Below are positions 46,457 through 57,800 of a stretch of DNA of 64,000 nucleotides, in pieces. The position numbers were made by a program, and so were the translations under genes. Every line of letters starts with the position of its first letter. Positions within the stretch are counted from its first letter, which is position 1. Source of the DNA: Asterochloris sp. CNOR1 (Eukaryota > Chlorophyta > Trebouxiophyceae > Trebouxiales > Trebouxiaceae); the NCBI GenBank assembly GCA_963969365.1, contig OZ017751.1, positions 2,232,001 to 2,296,000 of the forward strand, given 5' to 3'. Below the pieces are notes generated by a model. It did no database searches. It was not told the origin of the DNA and saw only the letters and a program-made list of their open reading frames with translations.

Positions 46457-49400
46457 ATGGGCCAATGCAGCAGTAAGCCCCCTGCGACCAGCGGTGACGC
46501 TGAAGTCCCTAGGGCGACTGTAACAGCCGTCGTAACTCAGCGAGAGCCTGGTGTTTCTGAGAAGGTCCAGGAGGCCAGCCTCGAGGAGTCAGAGGGAGGA
46601 GACGCTGCAGACCTGCCTGTGTCCAACAGCTCATACGACGAGGCTGACATCCACGCCACTCAGGCCAGCCAGAAAAAGGCAGCAGTGCTGAGCAGCAGCT
46701 CAGATGGAGATGCCAATGGGAAGGCATCGGTGGACCCCAGCCTACCATCCAACGCCAGTGGCAGCAATGCAGAAGTGCAGGATGTGCTAAAGGAGTACAC
46801 GCTGCTGGCAGAGATGCTGCAGTACAGCCCTTATGCTGTCACTCTCATTGATGTGGAGCAGTCCCACCAGCCATTTGTTTTTGCCAATCAGGTCAGAGCT
46901 CAGCATGTGATCTGCAAATCAACGGCTGGTTGCTTGCAGAGGTGGCAGGAGATTGCTTTGGTTGCCACACCTGAGACCAGACGCTTTGAGGCCCGTATGT
47001 CCTACATTGTGACTTGCAGGTCTTCCTACAGCAGATGGGCTTCAAAGAGAGTGATGTGGTGGGGCAAAGCTGGTGAGTCCAACAGGAGCCAGGCAAAGGA
47101 CCTTCAGCTCAGCTTGCTGAAGACACTGCTGTTGCACGCAGTGTTGCTGGGTGCGCCTTGCTGATCCTCAGCTCACCACTCCTGTCTGTGGTAGCTGCTT
47201 CTGCTGTGTCTGGCATCTAGTGAGCTGAGACCTGCCTGTTTTCCAACCCTTGCAGGCAGATGTATTTGCAGACTCCCTTCCAGCATACTGCCCACAGCGA
47301 TGTGCCTGAGCGCATTCGCGAGGCTTTTGAGACAGGGTGCGAGTTTCGCGAGGTGAGGCAGCTGATGTGCTCAAAGCTCCTAGCACAGGCTGTGAGCTGC
47401 TGAGCTCTGCCCTCCAGCACATGACACACACTTTATGTGCAGGTGGCTGCATGCTACACCAAGGGAGGGGACATCGTCACTTTCCAGCTGCTGTTCCTGC
47501 CAGTGAGTCATCACTGGCCTGGATGCTTGATGCAACAGCCTGTCCTAGTTCGCTGCTTGCACCTGTCACAGCCAGTGACCCCTTGCATAGGCTGAAAATC
47601 AGATCTGATGGCTGCCAGTCTGCCCCTAAGCTGCAAAGCCTGCAAACCTCAAGCAGATGCCTTTTGGCTGAGAAAGCAGGCCCCGCAAGGGTCACTTGTT
47701 ACTGTGGTGAGCAGGTGTCCAAGGATGTGGGCAGTGGAGTGACCCACTATGTGTGTGTGCATATTGCCAGCGAGACCACCACCAAGGAGATGCGGGCCAA
47801 GGACCCCTCCTCCCCTGTAGCACTGCCCAAGCTGCCTGATGGGATGGCAGAAGTGGCCACCGCACGGTAGGCATGGTCTCCTGTCACTGCGCTGTGCTCC
47901 CCTGCATGCTGTCTGTGTGCGCTGCGCAAGCGGCCCCAGGATCTGCGTTGCTGTCACTGGGATTGGTCTTGTGCGGGGCTGTGTGTGTGAGGTGCCCAAG
48001 CTACTGGACAGGACGGCAGAGCTGGCCAGTAGTGGCTGAGGTGGGCATGCTTGCCCCGTTTGGGCATGGGGACATGGCAGGGGCTGCCAGTGTCGCAGGT
48101 GCTGTGACAAGAGCTGCAGCAGCTGCCGCCCTGCCGCTGCACAAGTTGCCAGATAGGACAGGTGAGGTGGCCATTGCTAAGTGCGCCCGCAGGGCGGTTA
48201 TTGTCACAAGAACATTTTAAGATCAATCTCCTCAGGGACAAGAGCTGCGACGGCTGCACTGCATGCATTGCACCCACAGAGCTGCCCTTGGAGACTCTCA
48301 AGCAGCTCAAAATCGCTTTCTATCTTGTGTGTGTGGCGGCTGAGCCTTCATCACCAGATTGCAAGCTGCCGTGCAGGTATGTGAGCATTACCATGAAGAA
48401 TGCGACCCCAGAGCAGCTGCTGGGCGGCAGCATTGAGTCGCTGGGTATCAGAGTGGGCTCCTTCCATGGCAGCCCGATAGCACCCAAAGTAAGCAGCTTG
48501 CTGAGTGCCTGGCCCCATGCGTTTGCTGCCGCTGCATGAGAGCTCCTCCAGGGTCACGTGCTCATGCTGCCTTGTCTTGGACAAGTGCTGCAAATTGCGC
48601 TTGGCTGTGTGCTTCAATGTTTCGTCCATGCAATTGCTCAGCTTGTGCATGTGGTGCATATTGTAGGTCAAGCAGGCAGCTGGCAGGTCAGGGCTGGGGA
48701 AGGCGAGCGCTGCGGCCGAGGAGCCTACGAAGCCCGCACCCAAGGCGCAGCCAGCACAGAAGGTGACCAGCACCACCCACTGTCTCAGGGCTTGGGCCTT
48801 CATAGTATGCGCTTCCAGGAGGTCTGCTGAGAGAGTGGCAGCACGTGTTGCCTTAGGGAAAGGGCTGTACAAGTCTGCTGTCTGTCGGCCTTCCCAGTGG
48901 CCCCTATGGAGCTGCTCTCTGTATCCAGCATGAAGCTTTGTTGTGGCCTGAACTCTAAGTGCAGGCACAATTTTGGCTGTGGGAGCCTGGCATAGGCCGT
49001 GCGCCTATCTGCAATGCGGTGTGCTAAGCTGCAAGCTGCCTGCACACTGCTGGCTGGCCAAGTCTGGCAGCTGCAATGGCAAGTCTATGTACACAGCTCA
49101 AGCCTGAGTCTGACCTGGCATGCTGGCCTGCGCAGGTCAAGTCTGGCAAGGGCAAGGCCAAGTCGCGATTTGCGCCGGCTGGGGAAGATGCAGACGAGGA
49201 CTATGACAGTGACCTGCCCATCTCACGTGAGTGCCTCGCTGCCTACGCCTTCTTGTTGAGCCTCAGCTCCTTTTGAGATGCTGGGCACGGTAGTTAATTT
49301 GCTGCTGCATGCTTCAAGCAGTGTTCTGGCTGCTTCAGGCAGAAGCTGTGCTGGGTGGGCCTGTTTGCCCTGAATATGCTGCCTTGCGGGGTTGTATTTG

Positions 49401-49973
49401 GCTGCGCAGTGCCCTTGTGTGAGCGAGCGGCAGCAGTGTTGCACCCTCTTCTTCCTGTCTGCACTGCCAACACCTGTTCCAAGATGCTACTGTCTGCCAG
49501 ATGCTGTGACAAGCAAGTTGGCATGATGGGTGAAAGCCTGCTGGGGTGCCGAGGAGCAGCTGCTGAGTAATGCTGCACCAGCACCAGCGTCATTGCGGTT
49601 GCTCCTGCTGCAGCTGTGGCAGCCATGGGAGCGCTGGGCAACCTGAGACACGACAGTGCCCTCATGGGTGCAATCAGCAGCACAAAGGGCAAGGTGGCCA
49701 TGCCTGCTGTGGTGCCGGTGAGCCACCTCAGTGCACACCTGATGTACTGTACGCTTGCTGCATATGAGAGTGCTTCTGTTCGGACCAGTGAGCTACAGTA
49801 CGGTGCATCAGGCTAGACAATTGCAGCTCTTCCTTTGCTCCTAAAGCACAGCACCAGATATTGACCCTCACACATGCCTCTCCCTGCTGCAGCGGACAAA
49901 GGAGGACCTCTGGCTACAGCGCCTGCGCAACCAGCTCACAGCTCCCCTGGAAGAAGCCCTCAAGAACAGTTGA
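46457..49973 (+). CDS. N-myristoylated LOV-like PAS domain protein lacking the photoactive cysteine
   Basis: The chosen start gives MGQCSSKPP, a good N-myristoylation signal with an adjacent Cys that could be palmitoylated, so membrane attachment is likely. A Ser/Glu-rich spacer of about 100 residues precedes a PAS fold: MLQYSPYAVTLIDVEQSHQP, FVFANQ, then VFLQQMGFKESDVVGQSW, QMYLQTPFQHTAHSDVPERI, FREVAACYTKGGDIVTFQLL and VTHYVCVHIASETT. The order mirrors LOV domains, but at the GxNCRFLQ position it reads GQSWQMYLQ, replacing the flavin-adduct Cys by Trp. Light sensing through a cysteinyl adduct is therefore not expected. Downstream exons encode YVSITMKNATPEQLLGGSIE, a basic-acidic stretch (SGKGKAKSRF, DADEDYDSD) and a tail ending EEALKNS. 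No output domain was recognised. An in-frame ATG at 46394 is an alternative start. Confidence 0.72.
47825..48185 (+). repeat. Ghost copies of an exon end in the LOV-like gene
   Basis: The exon end near 47867 contains GCCCAAGCTGCCTGATGG (47825) and a GGCAGAAGTGGCC core before the GTAGGC donor. Diverged copies start at 47994 and 48139, so spacings are about 169 and 145 bp. Confidence 0.75.
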
Positions 49974-50265
49974 CCATCATAACCATGACCACTGACCGGC
50001 ACTCCAGACCAGACAGCTGTGCACATACCTGCACAGCGGTGAATGTGTTGGTGTTCATGGCAGACAGACGACCCAAGCTTGTAGACAGTCCATTCATGAC
50101 TGTATCGACTTGGTGAATAGGGCATGAGACAGGATTGCCATCGTCCATGGCGGCATGAAGCTCTGAAACCACAGCAACTTCTTTCATGCCTTGTGTGTTG
50201 GCAGCACCTGATCGAGGCATGAGCCCGGCTTGACTGCTAGCAGGATCTTTACGACCCAGAGCGGC

Positions 50266-52217
50266 ATGACTGCCTTCGGCCACTATACCACGGCCAGGGA
50301 GGTAGTGCAGGGCTTGGATTTGACTGGCAAGGTGGCCCTGGTGACAGGAGGCAATGCAGGTGAGGCAATCAAGCATCAGGCATCAAGGGCCTCCAACATT
50401 GCTGTCAGAGCACAAGCACTTATCTCAAAATCTGTGTTGGGCACCCACCTCCCAAGTGATGCTGTTGCAGGCATTGGCACAAAGACAGTGGATGCTCTGG
50501 CATGTGCTGGATGTCATGTGCTGCTCACGTCGAGGTCTGTCCATGGTGATGTGAGGCTCTGCTCAAGGGCAGGTCAGCAACTCAAGAACCTGTTGCTGAT
50601 GAATGTAGATCTGTTGAGGCTGGCAAACGGGTTGCAGAGGATGTTGGGAAAGCAGGCGCAAAGGTTTGCCTGAATGAAATCACAGAGGTGAGGCTGCCTG
50701 GCGCCACTCAAAGCTTCTCACTTTTTGCAGGGGAAGGTCTCAGTCATGCAGCTGGACCTGGCTGATCTGGCATCTGTGCATGCGCTCACAAAAGAGCTGC
50801 TACATCAGCGTCAACGGCTAGACTACATCATACTGAATGCTGGTGGGCGTCATCTGGGTGCATTGAAGACCCACTTTCTGGACGAAAGCCCACTGCTTGG
50901 ATGTGTGTGCAGGGGTAATGGCATGCCCGCAAGGAAAAACCAAGCAAGGCTTTGACCTGCAGGCAAGCTGCTCAGTGCCTGACCGCCCAGCGTTGCATGC
51001 TGCTTCGCCTTGCGGTGACCTCACACCGCGCCTTTGCTTGGTTGATCTGCAGCTAGGGACCAATGTGCACGGCCATGCTGCCCTCCTTGAGGATCTGCTG
51101 CCTCACTTGACCGCCCAGGTGAGCAGCCAACCTTCCCCAACAGGGTCTTGTAATGATTCATTCTACAAATGGTTGCCAGACTCAGTGTGCATGTGCAGAG
51201 GCACCCTGTACGCATTGTGTGGCTTTCCAGCGAAGGCCACCGGATCCCTCAGTGGAGTGGCGCTGGAGTGGACCTTGATGACTTACACTATACCAAGGGC
51301 AAGAGGACATACCGTCCCTTTCCTGCGTGAGTCACATCTCAGGTCTCTCTTGGCCAGCATGGCAATGTGCTGCCTGGTCACAGTCTAGGCTGTGAGGACC
51401 ACATTATATGCTTGTTTGGTATTAGCAGAGCAACCTGTGCCAGGCCTGCTGACAGTATGCTGAGTCCAGTCTCTGCGGCTGCAGGTATGGTGAGGTCGAC
51501 TCTGCAGAGATTTCCATCACTTTTGCAATGCGCCCTGCCTGTAGCTCCCTGCAGCGCACTTGCCCCTCCTAGCAACTTCTTGACAACACTGTGGATCTCT
51601 GCAGGACAGTCAAAACTTGGGAACATCCTGATGTGCAAGGAGGCAGCCAGGAGGTGAGTGCTTGACGTCTGCCCCCTCAAATGCAGAGTATAGCATAGGG
51701 CGTTTTCATGCTGAGCTGCTTGTACTTTCTGCAGGCTTGAGGACACCAACGTGAAGTTCTATGCCGTAAGTCTTGTTGCAGCTTGCATCCTGCAGCCTTT
51801 CCCTAGCTGTCTTCACAGACAATTTGCTGCAGGTGCATCCTGGGACCATCAGCACCAATCTGCTGCGCCACCAGTCCTGGCTCCAGTGGGGCGCAACCAT
51901 TGCGCAATGGGTTGTGGGCGTAAATTGGATTCTGGGACTGAAAACTCCGGAGCAAGGTGCATCCAGCTTGTGTGTCAGCAAGATTGTTGAATGCATGCCC
52001 TGCACATGACAGCCAAACTTGAGTTGCCTGTTGTGCAGGAGCTTCAACGAGTGTGTATGCCGCCACAGCGGCAGCCCTGGAGGACCACAATGGTGCCTAC
52101 CTCAGTGACTGTGCCATTGTGAAACCCTCCGCACTGGCTGTGAACGCCACGCTTACGAGCAAATTCTATGACAGAGTGCTGGCTGAGATCAACGCTGGAA
52201 GGCCGCTGGATCAGTAA
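50266..52217 (+). CDS. Short-chain dehydrogenase/reductase, retinol-dehydrogenase-like (copy A)
   Basis: Classical SDRs use NAD(P)H to interconvert alcohols and ketones or aldehydes. The start at 50266 gives MTAFGHYTTAREVVQGLDL, then GKVALVTGGNAG/IGTKTVDAL, the TGxxxGIG cofactor motif. Later exons carry VMQLDLADLASVHALTKEL, LDYIILNAG, GTNVHGHAALLEDLLPHL (NxxG-type helix) and HPVRIVWLSS. The catalytic tyrosine is supplied only by a 5-nt microexon at 51485-51489, which restores A-Y-G-Q-S-K (YxxxK) before LGNILMCKEAARR. Then follow VHPGTISTNLLRHQSW and a C-terminus ending INAGRPLDQ. No signal peptide is evident. It forms a head-to-tail pair with copy B, 224 bp apart. The substrate is not deducible. 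Confidence 0.85.
51485..51489 (+). other. Predicted 5-nt microexon with the catalytic Tyr codon
   Basis: GTATG is preceded by CGGCTGCAG and followed by GTGAGG. Joining it to the exon ending CCTGC (donor GTGAGT near 51330) and the exon beginning GACAGTC (51605) gives GCG TAT GGA CAG TCA AAA, that is A-Y-G-Q-S-K in frame. Direct joining of the two large exons breaks the frame. Confidence 0.7.
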
Positions 52218-52441
52218 CTCAGTCAGTGGCTGGCCTTGCCCTGACTCAAGATCGCAAACACGTACAATAGAGAGTGCAGCATGAAATTCATGTAGAATTC
52301 TGCACACACGATGTCAGTGAGACATAGGTGCTTGACACCATACTCCGAGCAGCAAACCCCCAGCAATCCCCCAGCCACATCACTCCCGAAGAAGCAGAAT
52401 AATCGATGCACCGGGTCGAGGGGCTGCGACACTAATCAATT

Positions 52442-54303
52442 ATGGCGCCCTTCGGGGCGAAGACCACTGCACAGCAAGTAGTACAGGGCTTGGACTTGTC
52501 TGGGAAGGGAGCCTTGGTCACTGGAGGGAACTCAGGTAGCCTTGGAAGCTCCCAACTGCCTCCTGCTGGCTAGAGCGATGCAGCAACCATGTGCCCTGAA
52601 TGCAGGCATTGGGGCCAAGACTGTGGAGGCCCTTGCCTCTGCCGGTGCCGATGTCATTCTGACTTCACGGCAAGCATGGCTCCATTAAGGAGTTGTTGAG
52701 CTGGGCAGATTGCATCGGCGCTGTACTGGCATTGGACTGAACACAAATTGCAGCTCCTGACTGTTTCTGATCTTTTCTGTTACAGGTCCTTGGAGGCAGG
52801 GCAGAAGGTGGCAGATGAGATCAATGCAGGAGGAGTCAAGGTGCAGGGCTTTCTTCCTGCAGACGCTGCGGCAAACGCCAACATGCAGCTGACTCCTGGC
52901 ATGCAGGGATCGGTGTCTGTCGTGCCGTTGGACCTGGCAGACCTGTCCTCTGTGCACACTCTGTCACACAACCTGGTACAGCAGAAACAGCGGCTCGACA
53001 TGGTCGTCTGCAACGCAGGTGTGGTACGCGTTTGCGCCCTGTACTTGCACAAAGGTTGAAGCTGTTTCTTCCCATAGCTGTGTGGACTTTGGCGTGACTG
53101 ACCGGCAACACACATGCAAAGCAGCGCCCTTCTGATTGATAGCGCAGCATGCCCTCCATGACGCAATGCTGCTGCAGGGGTCATGGCATGCCCTGAGCAG
53201 CGGACCAAGGAAGGCTTTGAGCTGCAGGTGGGCTGCTCTGCACCTCTTTGCACTCATGGTGTCAGTCCACATAGCTTTTCTCAAGGTTTGCTCTCTTTGC
53301 CTGCAGATTGGCACGAACGTACATGGACATGTCGCTCTCATTGAGGACTTGCTGCCCCACCTGAAGTCCCAGGTACCGCGCCTGAAGCAACAGCTGCCAC
53401 ATCAAGTGTTTTGGAATGTTGCACATCAGCGATCCCCGCTGCACTGCACATCCCTGCAGGACTGCTGTCTGGGTGCAAGGCACCCTAAATGTGAAAGTAC
53501 ATGTGCCACTATGACGCAGGGGCATCCAGTGCGCGTGGTGGTGCTGTCTAGCATAGCGCACAACATGCCCTCTTGGCAAGCTCCCCGGCCTCTGGTGAAG
53601 ATGGATGACATGCACTTCCTGCATGGCCGCAAGTACGCGGCGTGGACAGCCTATACGCAGAGCAAGCTGGGGAATATCTACATGGCCAAGCACTTGGCAA
53701 ACAGGTGTGTCTCACTTTTTGCCCCGTGCCAGTACCTTTGTTCACAACCATGCTGACCTGCTGCCTGCAGAGAACAGGGCTCCAATGTGAAATTCTATGC
53801 AGTGAGTCATTCCTGCACAGCTGCCAGTGTTAGCCTTTTCATGCTGCCAGCAGCGCTCTTCCTGCACTGCTGCCTGATGTCTGTCACAGCATGTGGCAGC
53901 GGCAGCAAGCCATCATGCATGCAGGTGCACCCAGGGGTGATCAGAACCAAGCTGGGGCGCCACAGCAAGGGCTTCAAATTCATGACCACGTTCATGCCTT
54001 GGGCCATGTCTGTAAAATCTGTGGAGGCCGGTGAGTGCAGTCAACTCAATTAGGGAGATATGGTTCCCCACTCCTCTTGTTGCTAAAAATCCTGAGGCAT
54101 CAGCTGTTCAGTTAACCCTGTCTTTTGCAGGGGCTGCCACCAGTTGCTATGCTGCAACATCTCCAGCTGTAGAGAATCACAGCGGTGCCTACCTCGCTGA
54201 CTGCAACATTGCAGAGCCCTCAAACCTGGCCTGCAATGCTGATTTGGCTGCTCAATTTTATCATCATGTGCTGTCTGAGGTCAAGGCGGGCAAGCCCCTC
54301 TAG
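52442..54303 (+). CDS. Short-chain dehydrogenase/reductase, retinol-dehydrogenase-like (copy B)
   Basis: The start at 52442 gives MAPFGAKTTAQQVVQGLDL, like copy A. The cofactor motif is VTGGNS/GIGAKTVEALASAG, split by the first intron. Further exons encode SLEAGQKVADEINAGGVK, VVPLDLADLSSVHTLSHNL, LDMVVCNAG, GTNVHGHVALIEDLLPHL and PVRVVVLSSIAHNMPSW. Here the catalytic motif AYTQSKLGNIYMAKHL is in one exon, unlike copy A. VHPGVIRTKLGRHSKGF and a tail ending VKAGKPL close the gene. Introns and several substitutions differ from copy A, so this is an older duplication than the 9.7-kb one. Substrate unknown. Confidence 0.85.
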
Positions 54304-54822
54304 GGCAGGCAAGCCTCACCTAAGCTTATCTCATGGCCTAAAGGCCATGCCAAGTCAAGCCCTGCCTTGGCAAGCCCTGAGCAGCAACTTTGAGTAGCCA
54401 CAGATCTTTTCACCCAGATACGGCCTGATCAATGAGCCTCAAGCTCAGCAGTCCATGCTTTGATCGCCCCCTTGTCTCCTTGTTTGTGGAGTTTTGATCA
54501 TGCTCGCCACATGATTGGTCAACACAACATTGCCATGCTATTGCGCTTGAGCCCTGAATCAGCTTCTTTCTGCCACGCTGCAGACATTTTGGCAGCAATC
54601 AGCCACTGATTTCCCATTTCTTGCACTCATTGACTACCCCGGTTACGCTGTCCCCTCATGCGGCTGCAACAATGACTGCAGATCTGACGGGTTGTCTGAT
54701 GCAATCACGTCAAGCCACAAGTCTGAAGCAAAGCCTCTTTTCGAAGCAATGAGAACGCCTGCACATAGGCCAAGCCTCACAGTATGGGTGAAGCATATTC
54801 TCCTGGGAATGGAGCCTCCCTC
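54304..54822. other. Intergenic between SDR B and the glycosyltransferase
   Basis: AT-richer than neighbours. I see no coding exon, repeat or RNA gene. It should contain the SDR B 3' end and the glycosyltransferase promoter. Confidence 0.5.
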
Positions 54823-57800
54823 ATGGGACTCAGCAAGAGGCAGGCCATCACTGCTGCAGCATGGCTGGTGGCATTGCTGCTGTGCTCCATTAGCCTGGTC
54901 CCAGCTGCCAGGGGTGCCTTTCACTCAAGGTAAGGACTTTCACTGTGCAGGGGACCTCACAGTTCCCGCCCCTTTGTGATCCAACCTGTACCAAACTGGC
55001 ATCGCTGTTCAAGTCCAATCGCTGCAGAGGGGCCCTCGCCTTGCATCCGGTGGCGTTCATAGCTACTTGACCCCTGACAGCGGCCAGCTGTCAGGAGGCG
55101 ATGCCATCTGTGGGGGCCGATGCCATCTGTGCAAGATGACTCAACAAGCATGATTCCCTCCTGCTGCCTGCAGGCCTGCCTCGCAGTCTCGGGCGCGGCG
55201 CTTGGAGGTGCCCAAGCACACCACGCACGCCCTCAATCAGTTGCCCAGCCGCTATGGCAGTCCCCAGGGGTTTCAGCGCAGGCTGACAAGGGCCGACCTC
55301 CTCATCGCCATTCCAGCAGAAGTCAGCAGGTGTGCTGACTGGCTGGCCCACCGTATCTTTGGTCTGGGAGGGGCAGCATGTCGACCGCCATGACAGCTGG
55401 TATGGGGCATGCGTGCGCCACAGGGGTGCTCAGTATGCTGCATCACTCCTGGTGCTGCCGCAATAGCCAGCGGCCTTGGATCAGGGCAGGTGCAGCAGGC
55501 TGGTCACGAGAAGCTGGCATGCCCTTGCGATGCCACACAGGCACTGGGCAACCTGCGTACCTCTTATGGTGCAGCATGGGGACGGCGGCTGCAGACAGCG
55601 CAGACTCTCGCAGTCCCTGGGCACAGGCCCTCACCTGGCTGCTGCTGTGCAGGTTGCCACTGGTTGCATCATCGCGTGGCTGGCGCAGAGGCGTCCCCAC
55701 ATTCATTACCATCGACCAGCCTGTCACGCCAGAGCTGATAGCCTCGCAGCCCGTCATGAAGGTTTGTAGAAGCTGCAGCATCCAGCCTGCTGGGTCAACT
55801 TGGCAGCATCCTGTTCTGCTGCGGTGCCGAGTCCATTGTGTTGGCTCTGCCCTGTCCTGTCATGCTTCAGCACCCAGGCTTCTGTGTCAACCCTGCACTG
55901 TCCTCTCGTGCTGCTGCAAGCACCTTGTGTGCTGCAGCTGCCCTGCCTGCCAACATCTGCCCTTCACCCTGGCCTGCAGGAAGGCATGGACATGTACAAT
56001 GAGACTTATGGCTACAGCGAGAACTCTGGAGTAGGCCTGCACCATAAGGCTGGGGATCGCAGGTGGGCTGTTGAGGGCTATGAGGCATGTGAATGACCCA
56101 GCCACCTGAGCTGCAAGGCAACGCCCTCAGTAGTGCTGCCCTCGCTGGCAACCCAGGCCTGCCTCTCCTGCTGTTCTGCAGGGCCACCCTGACACCCTTC
56201 ATAGCCAACCACAGCATGGGCCTGGACACCTTCAAGTGGCTGCTGTTTGGAGATGATGGTGAGCAGGCAGCACACAGCAGAAAACACTCTGCACGACTGT
56301 GAGCGGGTTGCAGAGCATGCCACACATAGCACAGACACTGCGGGGGATCCTACCCTTTCATGCAGCCTTAGCTAGCATTGTTTGTTGCTGTGTTGTGGCG
56401 GGGAAAGCAGAGGCACCCGCCTCACTTGCTGCAGACACCATATTTTTCATTGAGAACACGCTCAACATGCTGGACACAATGGACCACACAGTTCCCTACA
56501 TCCTGAGCGACCACATCTGGTAGGTTGCTCCCTGTCTGTCTGTACCCCATGCAGCAGGCTTGCTGTTCCACTTAGACAACTGCTCTGAGGCATGCCGCGT
56601 GCCTCACAGGTACCCTCACTGGCCAGGTGGGCGTCCCTGTCTGCATCTTTGCCATGTCCTAAGCTGTAGCCCTTTATGTTGGCTGCCAGGCCATGCCAGA
56701 CAAATTTCAGTGGTGCACTGCAGCCACCAGCACTGAGCACCACCTGCATGCCAACCGGTTGGCGCCGCGTTGCCTGCCCTGTGGGTACAATGACCCTTTA
56801 GCCCCCAGCTACCAACACGTGCCCTACCAGTTTGATTCCCACCCAGAGTGTTTCTGCGATCATTACGCCCTGTGCAGAGGGGACCAGCATGGCTTCTTTG
56901 ACCATGGGGACTGCCACTGGACCAGCAATGGGCCCGGTGAGGGGCTGTGCTGACTGCTGCTCCTGCTCAGGCTGAGGCCCCAGCGAGTGACAAGCCTTCA
57001 TCGTGCAGGCTTCTGGTACTTCCCACATGGCGGCGCTGGCATGATTTTCAGGTTAGGCTCCTTGTGCCGCTGACAGCACCCCTGAGCCCTGTGAGGGACT
57101 TGCTGGCTCCACTGCATGGCTTTGAGTTGATGTGCTCTGCTGCAGCTGGGATCTGTTTCGAGGTAACACCCTGGCAGGGGTGACTGGCTGGGTGAATGGG
57201 CGCTGGGATATCTCTTCTGGGGACTCCATGATCTGTGCACTCATCAGGGACAACTTTTGGCTCTTGCCGACTGATCCAGGTACCTGACATTGCGCTCCTC
57301 TGCGTTCAGTCTGCTTACACCTTTGCTTGACAACTGTATGTGCCGCAGGCTCATAATGTTGCCTACTGCAGGCTGTGCCTGCAACTGCCCAGCCAGAAGT
57401 AGTTTTGCGCAGACTGGCTCTGACCTTCAGGCGACCCAAGAACGGCTCAACGCTGTGCAGGTTATGGCTACTACCGACCCAACATCCGGCTCTTTGACCC
57501 TGGTTGGAAAGGCCCCCAGATGAAGGGCCCCGAGGACGAAACAGTCCTGGCAGAGGACAATGGCAACGACCCACTTGGTCTAGTTTACAGGTGGTCTTGC
57601 CGGCCAGCTGAGCACATAGCTGGGGCTGCCTCATTGCTGCATCTCTCCAGCAGCTGATGGTGCTTAGCTGCCATCCTTATAGCGCAGGAGCATGCTCACG
57701 GCTGCAGCCCGCAGGCCACAGACAGCATTTGTTGTGGTCATATGTATTTGAGACGGCGCACCCTGCGGTTTCATCATGGCACTGTCAAGTGTGAGCCTGG

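Noticed and set aside
48351-48968. A 205-codon minus-strand open frame with a hydrophobic, signal-like N-terminal segment nested in the LOV-like gene
   Set aside because: It overlaps exon sequence of the plus-strand gene, shows no family motif, and long antisense frames are common here. Worth only a transcript check.
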